DNA from: Maridesulfovibrio frigidus DSM 17176
GTDB lineage: Bacteria; Desulfobacterota; Desulfovibrionia; Desulfovibrionales; Desulfovibrionaceae
Direction of reading: 5' to 3'
Length of the DNA: 64,000 nt
Assembly (NCBI RefSeq): GCF_000711735.1
Contig: NZ_JONL01000002.1
Span: 124,001-188,000, forward strand
The number at the start of each line of letters is the position of its first letter. Position 1 is the stretch's first letter. Positions 8,516 through 16,904 of this stretch are shown here, in pieces. The translations under genes were made by a program, and so were the position numbers. The notes below the pieces were generated by a model. It saw nothing but the letters and a program-made list of their open reading frames with translations. It had not been told where the DNA came from and did no database searches.

Positions 8516-8785
8516 TCATACGAGGGCAGATATTATCGGATTAGCAGATTTAAGTTCCAGCTTTTTACCCTCATTGTTTTGAAATCTAAAAGTAGACTTC
8601 TTCTGCTGTCTGGAAAGATTACCATCCAAATCAAAGCGACAAAAATGAACGTAGCTTATCGTCAGCAATTCATCATTTTTTAACTTTTTATAAATGGCCT
8701 TCTTCGAGTATCCCTTCTCTGTCAGATCTCTGATCACTGACAACGAAGCTATCACTTCAACCCTTGCATCATATTTTTTCCGCAC
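8516..8785 (-). CDS. traK: TraK-like oriT-binding relaxosome protein
   Basis: 89 residues, small and basic. The pattern RVEVIASLSVIRDLTEKGY followed by KKAIYKKLKNDELLTISYVHFCRF resembles the N-terminal region of the IncP TraK family (basic protein with a helix, a G-Y turn, then a short HTH-like part ending Y-x-x-F). In RP4, TraK binds and wraps DNA beside oriT and helps the relaxase work. Here the gene reads away from an RP4-like oriT about 250 bp upstream, the same arrangement as in RP4. A stretch of AT-rich repeats lies between, where TraK would bind. The family call is from pattern memory and the context adds strong support. Confidence 0.65.
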   Translation of the reverse strand: MRKKYDARVEVIASLSVIRDLTEKGYSKKAIYKKLKNDELLTISYVHFCRFDLDGNLSRQQKKSTFRFQNNEGKKLELKSANPIISALV

Positions 8786-8937
8786 TCTATCCTCCTTTTG
8801 TACCCTGACTGACTCGCCGTAATAAGATCACTAAAACTAACAGATTAACTCTTTTAAAGTCAAAAGTATTAGACTGTTAGCTTGTGAAATATTAGGACAC
8901 TATGTGATACTTTCAGATACTAAACGAGATTATAGAT

Positions 8938-9003
8938 GATTTAAGAGGATTTTTTGATATTTAACAGGGAGCATCACTAAATATCAAAAAATCACCTTTA
9001 ATC
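8938..9003. repeat. 26-bp inverted repeat between traK and oriT
   Basis: Arms 8938-8963 and 8978-9003 match at 23 of 26 positions, with 14 contiguous perfect pairs next to a 14-base loop. The AT-rich arms lie in the region where TraK-type proteins bind in IncP plasmids. The element could also be an operator for traK or a transcription stop with T-rich tract. Confidence 0.6.
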
Positions 9004-9024
9004 CTGTATAATAACCTAAGCGTT

Positions 9025-9085
9025 GGAGGCAGGACAGGTAAGGTGGGCCCACTTTTTCAAAGTGGACAACCTTACGCCCTGCTCC
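9025..9085 (-). other. oriT: RP4/IncP-like origin of transfer (oriT)
   Basis: Read on the minus strand, a hairpin is followed by the nick region. The outer stem is GTAAGGT/ACCTTAC (plus 9038-9044 and 9069-9075). The inner stem is CCACTTT/AAAGTGG with a 3-nt loop. Immediately after the hairpin comes CTGTCCTGCC. The stretch GTGGGCCCACCTTACC and this tail match the RP4 relaxase-recognition and nic region (GTGGGCCTACTTCACC then TATCCTGCC) at 21 of 25 positions, as I recall RP4. By analogy the nick falls between the G and C of GTCCTG|C, i.e. between plus positions 9030 and 9029. Flanking TraK-like gene and traJ-like remnant keep the RP4 order. Confidence 0.75.
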
Positions 9086-9087
9086 CT

Positions 9088-9268
9088 ATGGGAGAAGAGC
9101 TTATTCGCCTGCGGCTCAATGCAAGAATAAAAACAGTCCAAGAAGAACGTGGAATCCGTACACAACAAAACGAAAGTCATAAAAGTTTATGTTTCTAATA
9201 AAGAACCCATTATGGTTAGTGTATTAGTCGGTCCTTTTCCACTTTTGCAAAAGCTCATGAAAACTTGA
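9088..9268 (+). pseudogene. Decayed TraJ/MobC-like relaxosome gene
   Basis: An ATG at 9088 opens a 36-codon frame (to 9198). A second plus frame, open 9131-9268 without a start, contains TKVIKVYVSNKE, the typical N-terminal beta-strand signature of TraJ/MobC ribbon-helix-helix-type proteins. After this the frame degenerates and stops at 9266-9268. In RP4, traJ begins right beside oriT and diverges from traK, exactly the position seen here. I read it as a frameshifted and truncated traJ homologue. The fragment is short, so the family call is tentative. Confidence 0.45.
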
Positions 9269-9339
9269 TTCTGCGCTATTCCTCTTGATTGCTCCGCCGT
9301 GGTATTGCTTTTTATCCTCGCAGGTATTAATCTTATTCT

Positions 9340-9576
9340 ATGATCAAGACATCAAAATATACTTTTGCAACAGCAAAGAGGCCCAAGAAGAAATCTGAAG
9401 TTTTGCAACGCCGCTTTATGCACGTCAAAGCATCCCTTGCTATTGAAGGCTTGCATCTGACCGTTGAAGAAATCAGTGTCTTTGAAGAATGTATCCAGAA
9501 AGAGTGCTCTTTTAAAGAACGAACAAATATTTTGAAAGAACGGTTCCCCGACTATGCCTACACGATATGCTCATAG
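9340..9576 (+). CDS. VbhA-like antitoxin of a Fic toxin
   Basis: 78 residues, basic N-terminus, helical C-terminal part. Residues 32-37 are SLAIEG, which fits the inhibitory motif (S/T)xxxE(G/N) of class I Fic antitoxins such as VbhA. In that family the glutamate points into the Fic active site and blocks ATP binding. The gene overlaps the start of the Fic toxin gene by 23 bp, so translation is coupled, as expected when antitoxin must be made with toxin. Confidence 0.75.
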   Translation: MIKTSKYTFATAKRPKKKSEVLQRRFMHVKASLAIEGLHLTVEEISVFEECIQKECSFKERTNILKERFPDYAYTICS

Positions 9577-10141
9577 AGACATATATACTTACAAAGATTC
9601 ATCCGTCCTCAGAAATAAGGCCGGACTAACAAACCAAGAGGCGCTTGATCAATTCGAGCGCCTTTCTGTTGCCAACCGAATGATGGAAGATTCTCCTAGC
9701 GGAGAATTTAATTACCAACATCTCAAGGCTATTCACCTCCATCTATTCCAAGATGTTTACGACTGGGCAGGGCAAGAGCGAAATGTTTCAATAAGTAAAG
9801 GAGCAACCTTATTTGCAAATCCCCGCTGTTTAGAATCTTGCATATCTACACTTCTCACCGAATTGGCAGGTGATGATTACTTACAAGATCTTTCTCCCAG
9901 TGATTTCGTTGAACAGGTTGCTCATTATGTGGTTGAATTGAACGTTGCGCATCCGTTTCGTGAAGGAAATGGCCGAGCCATTCGTGAATTCCTATCTTTG
10001 TTGGCAAGCAAGGCCGGATATGACGTAGATATAGAGAAGCTGCAAGACGGCTGGCTGGAAGCGTGCATTGAAGGCGTTAGCAAGGGGGAGCAGCTAATGT
10101 GTGATGTTGTTGCCAGAGCTCTAGTTGTTTTTGAAGATTAA
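9554..10141 (+). CDS. Fic-domain AMP-transferase toxin
   Basis: 195 residues, a compact single Fic domain. The catalytic motif HPFREGNGR is complete at residues 133-141 (HxFx(D/E)GNGRxxR, including the later R). The N-terminal part carries the YTYKDSSVLRNKAG segment common to VbhT-like Fic proteins, and the flap region DWAGQERNVSISKG is present. Such enzymes add AMP to host targets (for example type II topoisomerases), stopping growth. Paired with the upstream antitoxin it forms a type II toxin-antitoxin module that can stabilise the element. All key residues are intact, so it looks active. Confidence 0.92.
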   Translation: MPTRYAHRDIYTYKDSSVLRNKAGLTNQEALDQFERLSVANRMMEDSPSGEFNYQHLKAIHLHLFQDVYDWAGQERNVSISKGATLFANPRCLESCISTLLTELAGDDYLQDLSPSDFVEQVAHYVVELNVAHPFREGNGRAIREFLSLLASKAGYDVDIEKLQDGWLEACIEGVSKGEQLMCDVVARALVVFED

Positions 10142-10386
10142 AGTGATCACCTTGCCTTAAGTCGACTCAAGCGACTAATATCACAACCTTATTCAAACAT
10201 AATCTTGGCTAATGCTATATAAAAGAGCTGTAGAACTCTATTAAAGCTAAGGGAAGCTTCTTCATTAATTGAACTTATCGTATCTCAACAACATTATATA
10301 TTCGTTATGGTGTTGATAATTTGTGTTTGATATTTTTACTGGTTAAAAGTCTTTGTTATCAATTCTAGGCTAAAGGGTAGTTATTA

Positions 10387-10899
10387 ATGTCATCTTTAGA
10401 AGATTCAGACAAAATCTTAGATGGTTACTGGCGTGAAATGTATGCAGTTAAAGCTCACGCTTGTTATCACGCAAAGTACTCATTACTCTGTAAAAGAAAA
10501 ATGTGGTGGGTGGATCTGTTTGTTTTAACCGTTACTTGCGGTGGTGTTGGTAGCTGGTTGATATGGAAAGATTATTCGAACTTTTTGTCAGGAATAGTCG
10601 CCTTTGCTTATTTATTGAGTGTTATAAAGTTAACATTCCCTTACAATGAAAGGGCTGACTGCTGCAATCGCCTTGCAGGTATTTATGATACAATCTCTAT
10701 GGATTTTGAAGATGGATGGAGTGACATTCAGGCTGGAGATCTGACTCTGAAGGAAATTTCAAAAAAAACAAAAGAATTGAGAAGAAGAAAAAACGAAATG
10801 TTAAATGCCTGTATTGGAAATCCTCATCCTGTAAATAATCGCTTATTAAAAAATGCAGAAACTGAGGCTACAGATTATTTTCAGAACTTAATTGACTAA
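10387..10899 (+). CDS. SLATT-like two-helix membrane protein
   Basis: 170 residues. Two adjacent membrane helices (about 38-58 and 63-84) are flanked by helical soluble parts. The N-terminal part has an AxYHAKYSLLCKRK segment, and the C-terminal part is charged and coiled. This matches the layout of SLATT/S-2TM proteins, predicted pore-forming effectors of nucleotide-signal conflict systems. No cyclase gene is next to it; its partner may be the small downstream ORF. The family call is by architecture and should be treated as probable only. Confidence 0.6.
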   Translation: MSSLEDSDKILDGYWREMYAVKAHACYHAKYSLLCKRKMWWVDLFVLTVTCGGVGSWLIWKDYSNFLSGIVAFAYLLSVIKLTFPYNERADCCNRLAGIYDTISMDFEDGWSDIQAGDLTLKEISKKTKELRRRKNEMLNACIGNPHPVNNRLLKNAETEATDYFQNLID

Positions 10900-10925
10900 C
10901 CAACGAAAAATAGGAAGAAATTGCT

Positions 10926-11051
10926 ATGAACAAACACTCAGACAGCACAAGTAGAAAAGAAGTTCTTTTGGAAGATCGGGGTAATCCACCTGTAAAAAAA
11001 ACGCCTCCTCGTCCACAAGTCCCCACTCCTAAACCAGAAAAGAAGAAATAG
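10926..11051 (+). CDS. Small Lys/Pro-rich protein, 41 aa
   Basis: An ATG at 10926 has an AGGAAG ribosome site and follows the SLATT-like gene by 26 bp. The product is hydrophilic; its second half is a run of lysines and prolines (PPVKKTPPRPQVPTPKPEKK). No known family. It ends 1 bp before a strong hairpin, so it is very likely the last gene of a two-gene operon and may act with the membrane protein. Confidence 0.5.
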   Translation: MNKHSDSTSRKEVLLEDRGNPPVKKTPPRPQVPTPKPEKKK

Positions 11052-11097
11052 AATAAATACATATACCTCAACTTTTGTCAGGGTATATGTATTTATT
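11052..11097. terminator. 16-bp perfect hairpin after the small ORF
   Basis: Arms AATAAATACATATACC (11052-11067) and its exact complement (11082-11097) around a 14-nt loop. There is no clear T-run afterwards, so it could be a weak bidirectional terminator between convergent transcripts or a protein-binding palindrome. Confidence 0.55.
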
Positions 11098-11268
11098 CAT
11101 TAAGTGTTTTAGCGAAAGTTCTAATTGTAGCCTTCAATACTTCAGGAATCAAACATGAATACCTCTTCGTCATTTCCAGCAAAGAATAGTTCCGTATTTC
11201 TCCAGCGTAGAAAAAGGCGATAGCTCAGACTATTCCATTTCATATATTACGACCTGTATCCTTTTAAT

Positions 11269-12912
11269 CTATTTAGAGGGTTGATTATAAAATATGAATG
11301 ATTCTGGAGAATGCCCGTAGATATTTGTAAATAAAGAACCTGCCCATTTTTTTATTCTTTCTTGATCATACTCGTCGGTTAGCCAACTATAATCATAGCT
11401 AAACGGGCCGTCCTCAACGACCCACTGATTGCTTAAGTCGTACAAGATATTCCAAGCATAGAATGAATTAAATGCTTCATCTACATGCTTATTCTCTTTA
11501 CCGTCAAAATAACGGGGAACTATTTTGCCATTGTTTTCAGCTACAAATAGTGCCTGGTATTTATAAAATATTTCCTCTGTTTCTTCAGAACATCGCTCCC
11601 CAGCAAAATGAGCACCGGGCCAGCAGAATATCTCTGGGCATTTGCATTTATCTGTTTGAAATTTGATGAACTGCGAAAAGAATACGCGTATAGGCTGGTT
11701 CTCATTTTTAAATTTAAAAGTTGATTCTTCTACTAATAAGTCTTGAATTGACGTTTGATTTTCAGCCCAGTTTTTAACTATTAGAGCGCATTCCACTGGA
11801 GTTGGACACACTAATGCCGAACATAATTCTTTGCTTACAGTTATATATTCATCTTTGCTAAATTTTTTTATAGCACTAGTTAATGATTTTTCTTTTGCTA
11901 CATGCTTGGCAAGTATTAAGAATCTTATTCCAGGATCGTTCGAAAGTATAAAAGATTCATGATGTATAAGATCATAAGGAAACCCATCGCCGAGATTGAT
12001 CGCTATGTCACATATAAGTAAAAAAAGTCCAATCAAAGGATCTCCAATGTCAGCCGGCCATTCTGATTCAGAAGCTTCTAAAAAATATTTAAACGCATCA
12101 ACGTAAATGTCAGAAAGTAGACCATTTGTTTCACAGTATTCCCATGTTATGCTTTTGTTTGACGCGTAATATAAATACTGAATTTGCGAAAAACGAGCTT
12201 GCCCTTCAAAAATTTCTCTCACACTCATTGGCGCTAGTCTTATTGGAGATCCCCAGTAAAACCCTTCAACTCTCTGATCGTTGAGTCTTCGAAATGATTT
12301 CTCCCAATTACGCGGGTCGGGTAAAAAATCGTTTGTTTGATCAAACGATGAGGATAGTAACCAAAGAACTGAACTCCATAATATTTGATATGAGTGCCCC
12401 ATACTTTCGAAAAATTTATCTTTGGTAATGTCCGAAACTTCGAGAGGGAAGAACATGAGACTTTTAGAAAACTGTATGTCGAAATAGTTGTTTAGTATGC
12501 GGTTAAGATTCTGTTCATTTTTTGTTTGTGTGCTGGAAGCTTGATTTAAGCTATAAGTCCTTATTGATTTAAATGGCCCCATTTCGTTAATGATATCTTT
12601 TAAGTACAAATTGTTGATATGTGATTGTGCTGGGTATGCAAGACTGAGAAGCAACCCTATTGTTGACCCAATATGTTGCCACCAGTGAATTGTTTCATGA
12701 AGATACACTGAAAAAGAAGTGATGAATTCATCATCAATGTCATTGGTATATATACCTGATTCAATCGTGGATAATTTTTGCTGAACATCCTCTCTAAGCC
12801 TTAAGACAAAATGCATTGGATTATATGATCCACGAATAGAGGAATCATTAAATTCGGTTGTAGCTGCCCAGGCTGGCCGATTGCTTTGCAATACAGACTT
12901 ATTCACGCTCAT
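11269..12912 (-). CDS. Unrecognised HExxH (zincin-like) protein
   Basis: 547 residues from the ATG at 12912; an alternative GTG at 13059 would add 49 residues. I prefer the later start because the first 49 codons lie antisense over a DUF1016 gene remnant (12998-13126), but neither start has a well-spaced ribosome site. The protein holds HETIHWWQH (residues 72-80 from this start), a zinc-metallopeptidase-type HExxH with a third possible ligand histidine. Several Trp-rich stretches and a late Cys cluster (KCKCPEIFC) follow. No signal peptide or membrane helix is evident. Function unknown. Its place between defence-like genes in the element suggests a conflict role. Confidence 0.65.
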   Translation of the reverse strand: MSVNKSVLQSNRPAWAATTEFNDSSIRGSYNPMHFVLRLREDVQQKLSTIESGIYTNDIDDEFITSFSVYLHETIHWWQHIGSTIGLLLSLAYPAQSHINNLYLKDIINEMGPFKSIRTYSLNQASSTQTKNEQNLNRILNNYFDIQFSKSLMFFPLEVSDITKDKFFESMGHSYQILWSSVLWLLSSSFDQTNDFLPDPRNWEKSFRRLNDQRVEGFYWGSPIRLAPMSVREIFEGQARFSQIQYLYYASNKSITWEYCETNGLLSDIYVDAFKYFLEASESEWPADIGDPLIGLFLLICDIAINLGDGFPYDLIHHESFILSNDPGIRFLILAKHVAKEKSLTSAIKKFSKDEYITVSKELCSALVCPTPVECALIVKNWAENQTSIQDLLVEESTFKFKNENQPIRVFFSQFIKFQTDKCKCPEIFCWPGAHFAGERCSEETEEIFYKYQALFVAENNGKIVPRYFDGKENKHVDEAFNSFYAWNILYDLSNQWVVEDGPFSYDYSWLTDEYDQERIKKWAGSLFTNIYGHSPESFIFYNQPSK

Positions 12913-12997
12913 TCCTTTTATTGTCTTTCTGTTAGAGTAGAAGAATTCAAATAAACATGCCTTCCTCTCATTTGTCCAGAGTGCTGCCACATCAAAT

Positions 12998-13126
12998 ACT
13001 CCCATGGGCGTTTCCGAATACGAACTAGCGAAGTCTTTGCCTAAAGAGTTAGAATCCACTCTGCCGAGTATAGAGCAGCTTGAGAAGGAGCTTGAAGGGT
13101 TGCAAGTGAGGGATGAAGGAGAATGA
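12998..13126 (+). pseudogene. C-terminal remnant of a DUF1016 (YhcG-type) nuclease gene
   Basis: The plus frame ending at TGA 13124-13126 reads TPMGVSEYELAKSLPKEL, then STLPSIEQLEKELEGL. That is the usual C-terminus of PDDEXK-nuclease DUF1016/YhcG proteins (P-I/M-G-V-S-E-Y ... L-P ... S-L-P-S/T-I/V-E-x-x-E-x-E-L). The upstream part is lost. It shows that a defence-associated nuclease gene once occupied this site. Confidence 0.5.
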
Positions 13127-13322
13127 TCTCTCGATAAATATCAGCATAAGCCAGCCCCTAAAAACATTCCCAAGCATCATCTTTTAGCTAAGTTTTAGAA
13201 TAGTTGCATGCAGTAGCAGAACAAGTGATGTCGCGTATAATTTATAGATTTTAGTTTCAATATAATATATTCAGTTCTGCATTATAAGCACATAGATTAT
13301 CAAAAATTGCAGGATAAAATAT

Positions 13323-16300
13323 ATGACAGATGAAAAAACTCCTAAATATGTATCACTAGCACCTATCGACGATGCAGATCCCAACCGCACATACTCAAAA
13401 GCTTTAACTTTTGCTTTAAACGAAAGCGATATTAAAAACATTGCTTTAACAGGGCCATACAGCTCAGGTAAAAGCAGCGTAATTAAAACTTTTGAGAAGA
13501 AGTGCGGCAAGCGTTATAAAATTTTAAACATTTCGCTTGCTTCGTTTAAAGATGAAAAAGCGAAAGAGAATGGTTATGACAAGGGTCAAAGCCATTTAAT
13601 TGAAAAAAGTATTCTACAGCAAATGATCTACGGAGCTGATGCGGACAATCTCCCCTACTCTCGCTTTAAAAAGATCATTACCCCCAAAGGAGCGAAGACA
13701 AAATCAACTATCTTTGCTCTTTGGATAGTACTCATCTATATAATGTATGTGCATAGGGGTGTCACTTCTACTTTGCAGCTTCCAATGTACCTTCTTTATT
13801 TTTTTGCTGGGCTCGTCACTTTTATTGGGGGCGTCGCCTTTTTCCATTATGCCTATCTTGCATTTTTTAAAATAAATTTGACGCGGATTTCTATAGCAAG
13901 TGCTGAGATAGAAACTTGTAGTAAAAGTGAAGATTCCCTTTTCAATAAATACCTTGATGAAATAATCTATTTCTTTAAAGCAACGAATTACAACCTTGTT
14001 GTCTTTGAAGATTTAGATAGGTTTGAATCAACAGATATTTTTGTAAAACTCAGAGAAATAAACACGCTAGTAAATGAAAACAATAACGATAATGGGAAAA
14101 TAACATTCCTATATGCCGTTAAAGACGACCTTTTTTCTACTACTGATAGAACTAAATTTTTTGACTTTATTTTGCCCGTAGTCCCTGTTGTGAATGCTTC
14201 AAATTCTTTTGATAAGATACAAGAAATATTGAGAAATACCGCGACAAAAATAGATCATCAATTCCTTAAAGATATTTCTCTTTATTGTAATGATCTCAGA
14301 CTCATCCACAATGTTGTTAATGAGTTTTTAATTTACCACAAAAAAATAAATGCAGATTTGGATAAAACTAAACTTTTGGCAATGATGTTTTATAAAAATC
14401 TATATCCAACAGATTTTGACAAGCTACATCACAGAGAAGGATTTTTCTTCAAAATTTGTGAACATAAATTTAAGTTTGCCCACACTAAAGAAACACAATT
14501 GAAGAAAGAGCTTGAATTTTTAAGAAATAAATTAACAGACTCAAACAGTGAGAAAATTAAAAATTTAAGTGAACTTGTCAAAGTATATCTCGCACCGATA
14601 TTAATGAAGGCTACTACGATAAACGGTAATAATGGCGCAATCAGAGGCGAGTCTAATACAGTAATACGATTCAGTGATCTAACTACAATAAAGTCATTTG
14701 AAATCAACATTGCGAAGAACGGTGCCCAACTACAACTATGTAGCGAACAAGGGCGCAACGGCATAACCATCCCTACTTTCGCTGATTTTGAAAAAGAAAT
14801 TGACCCAAATAGAACTTTTTTGGAGAGGAAAGAAGCTCTAGAAAACAACTCCTCAAAAAAGAGAGCTGTAATAGAGAAGGAAATTCAGAAAATTAAATCT
14901 GAAATTGAAAATTTAAATTGCTCGTCCTTGAGTGACCTCACAAAACAAGCCAGCATACAGGATATACTCAATCTCCAGTCTGATACGCCTGAAGATAACG
15001 GCAAAAGATATGAAGTTCTTTTATATTTAGTACGAAATGGGCATTTAGATACAGATTACCATAACTTCATATCCCTCTTCCATGAGGGCCGATTAAGCTT
15101 CGTAGATAGAGACTTCCTGCTTAACATACTAAACGGCAACCCTCCTGAACTCAGACAAAAAGTAGATAATCCTCTCGAAGTCATTAACGATATGCGAGAG
15201 AGTGATTTTAACACAGAATATGTCTTGAACATCCATTTAGTAAATTATTTATTCAAATATAATCACGCCAAACGCGATAACGTAGTACAATATATCATTG
15301 GTAATTATGAACAATGTGGAAACTTTTTTACCACGTACCTAGAACAGGGCGAAAGCTCAGAGGAATTATTTACAAGCCTAAGCCATAAATGGCCTGAATT
15401 TGCAGAAGAAGCTATCAATGCAAATACAGAAGTGACTCCAACAATCATTGGCTCAATTTTAAAATATGTTGAAAACAGCCACATCGTAAATGAAATGAAT
15501 GATGGAGGAGTGGTTACGGACTATATTAGTGAATATGGAAACCGACTTTTTACTTATGAACTAGATGATCATCAAGACTATTCAGTTTTAAATGATCTTG
15601 AAGTAAAATTCGAGGTACTTAAAGAGCTAAAAAGCAACAACCAACTCATCGAATATGCTTATGAACACAATTTATATGAAATCAATGAAGAAAATATATC
15701 CTTCTTAATAGGTGACTACTCATGGAAATCGGACGACGGTAATCTTTCTGCTAAAAACTATACAACTATCTGTGAATCTGAAACCACCAAACTGGCACAA
15801 TATATAGACAACAATTTAGCTGAATATATTAACAAAGTATTCCTTACGCTTCCTGAAAACATAAAAGAAAGTGGGGACGTGATCAACAAATTGCTCACAT
15901 CAGAAAAATTAAATATGGAGCAAAAAGAAAAAGTAATCGAAAAGCAAGATTATATCTTCGAATCTTTTGAAGGAGTTCCCAGCGAACTGTGGAACACTCT
16001 GCTCGAAAAAGATAAAATTACCCCTTCATGGAAAGATCTGATAGATTACCTATCTTCCGAAGAGTACGAAGAGAGCTTACTTACCAGTGTATTTAAAAGC
16101 ACTTATAACTGTAAAAAACTCGGAGCAGACGAAGACCACCTCGACGAACTCCGTACTGATGAGGGCTGGAATCTTTTTAAGGTTATTCTAAATAATGATG
16201 AAATAGCAGATACTAACTATTGTGCATTAGTGAAAGCAAGCCCTATAACACTCAAAGCATACCCTGACTCTATTTCGAATGAAAAATGTTTATGCCTAGC

Positions 16301-16883
16301 CAGAACAGATATAATAATTTTGTCACCAGAATCATTTCAAGCGGCCAAAGACAGGAAAAGTATAGACCTCGTTGTTGCCTTAATTCAATACAACATTGCC
16401 TTCTACATTGAAAATACATCCGATTATCCTATCAAAGGGGATGTAAAAGAACGACTACTGCAAAGCGATATTGATGAAAGCGCGAAGATCAGTATTTGCT
16501 ACGGTGTTACTATAAATGACCTTGAAGACAGCCCAAACTTCGCCCCGCTAATTTCTGGCCTAATCCTTAAAGAAGAACTTGATTCTTCAAAATTTGAAGA
16601 CGAAATACTGACAAAAGTGATTATTAGCTGCGGTGGAGAGGAAGACCAAATCAGACTCCTTACTAAATGCATTCCTACATGTAATAAAGACCTAGTTTCA
16701 AACATCCTTGATCAGATCAGCAAAATATATAGCGGGATGCTCTTACCTCGTAATCATAAATCATTTGAAAACATTCCATTGCATAAAAACCTCATAGATG
16801 CGCTCGAGTTGCGAGGGTTCATATCTTCACAAAAACTGATAGATGAGGATAAACAGATAAAAGTTTACACTTTTAGATCGTAG
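13323..16883 (+). CDS. YobI/KAP-like membrane-bound P-loop NTPase
   Basis: 1186 residues. Walker A GPYSSGKSS lies at residues 44-52 and Walker B LVVFEDLDRFES near 225-236. Two membrane helices interrupt the NTPase domain at about 131-184, a layout typical of YobI-like and KAP P-loop NTPases. A coiled region (about 395-540) and a long helical repeat-like C-terminal half follow. Such NTPases occur in phage-defence and conflict loci, where they probably act as membrane-anchored switches; the target is unknown. An RBS is not obvious. The gene ends 21 bp before the convergent integrase gene. Confidence 0.75.
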   Translation: MTDEKTPKYVSLAPIDDADPNRTYSKALTFALNESDIKNIALTGPYSSGKSSVIKTFEKKCGKRYKILNISLASFKDEKAKENGYDKGQSHLIEKSILQQMIYGADADNLPYSRFKKIITPKGAKTKSTIFALWIVLIYIMYVHRGVTSTLQLPMYLLYFFAGLVTFIGGVAFFHYAYLAFFKINLTRISIASAEIETCSKSEDSLFNKYLDEIIYFFKATNYNLVVFEDLDRFESTDIFVKLREINTLVNENNNDNGKITFLYAVKDDLFSTTDRTKFFDFILPVVPVVNASNSFDKIQEILRNTATKIDHQFLKDISLYCNDLRLIHNVVNEFLIYHKKINADLDKTKLLAMMFYKNLYPTDFDKLHHREGFFFKICEHKFKFAHTKETQLKKELEFLRNKLTDSNSEKIKNLSELVKVYLAPILMKATTINGNNGAIRGESNTVIRFSDLTTIKSFEINIAKNGAQLQLCSEQGRNGITIPTFADFEKEIDPNRTFLERKEALENNSSKKRAVIEKEIQKIKSEIENLNCSSLSDLTKQASIQDILNLQSDTPEDNGKRYEVLLYLVRNGHLDTDYHNFISLFHEGRLSFVDRDFLLNILNGNPPELRQKVDNPLEVINDMRESDFNTEYVLNIHLVNYLFKYNHAKRDNVVQYIIGNYEQCGNFFTTYLEQGESSEELFTSLSHKWPEFAEEAINANTEVTPTIIGSILKYVENSHIVNEMNDGGVVTDYISEYGNRLFTYELDDHQDYSVLNDLEVKFEVLKELKSNNQLIEYAYEHNLYEINEENISFLIGDYSWKSDDGNLSAKNYTTICESETTKLAQYIDNNLAEYINKVFLTLPENIKESGDVINKLLTSEKLNMEQKEKVIEKQDYIFESFEGVPSELWNTLLEKDKITPSWKDLIDYLSSEEYEESLLTSVFKSTYNCKKLGADEDHLDELRTDEGWNLFKVILNNDEIADTNYCALVKASPITLKAYPDSISNEKCLCLARTDIIILSPESFQAAKDRKSIDLVVALIQYNIAFYIENTSDYPIKGDVKERLLQSDIDESAKISICYGVTINDLEDSPNFAPLISGLILKEELDSSKFEDEILTKVIISCGGEEDQIRLLTKCIPTCNKDLVSNILDQISKIYSGMLLPRNHKSFENIPLHKNLIDALELRGFISSQKLIDEDKQIKVYTFRS

Positions 16884-16904
16884 ACAATAACGAGTTAGAC
16901 TTAT

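Noticed and set aside
6232..9046. The 18-bp repeat pair as ends of an insertion sequence
   Set aside because: No transposase lies between them, the copies are direct rather than inverted, and the right copy fits an oriT nick region much better.
13060..13322. A complete small gene before the YobI-like gene
   Set aside because: Only the DUF1016 C-terminal remnant and promoter-like AT-rich DNA are seen.
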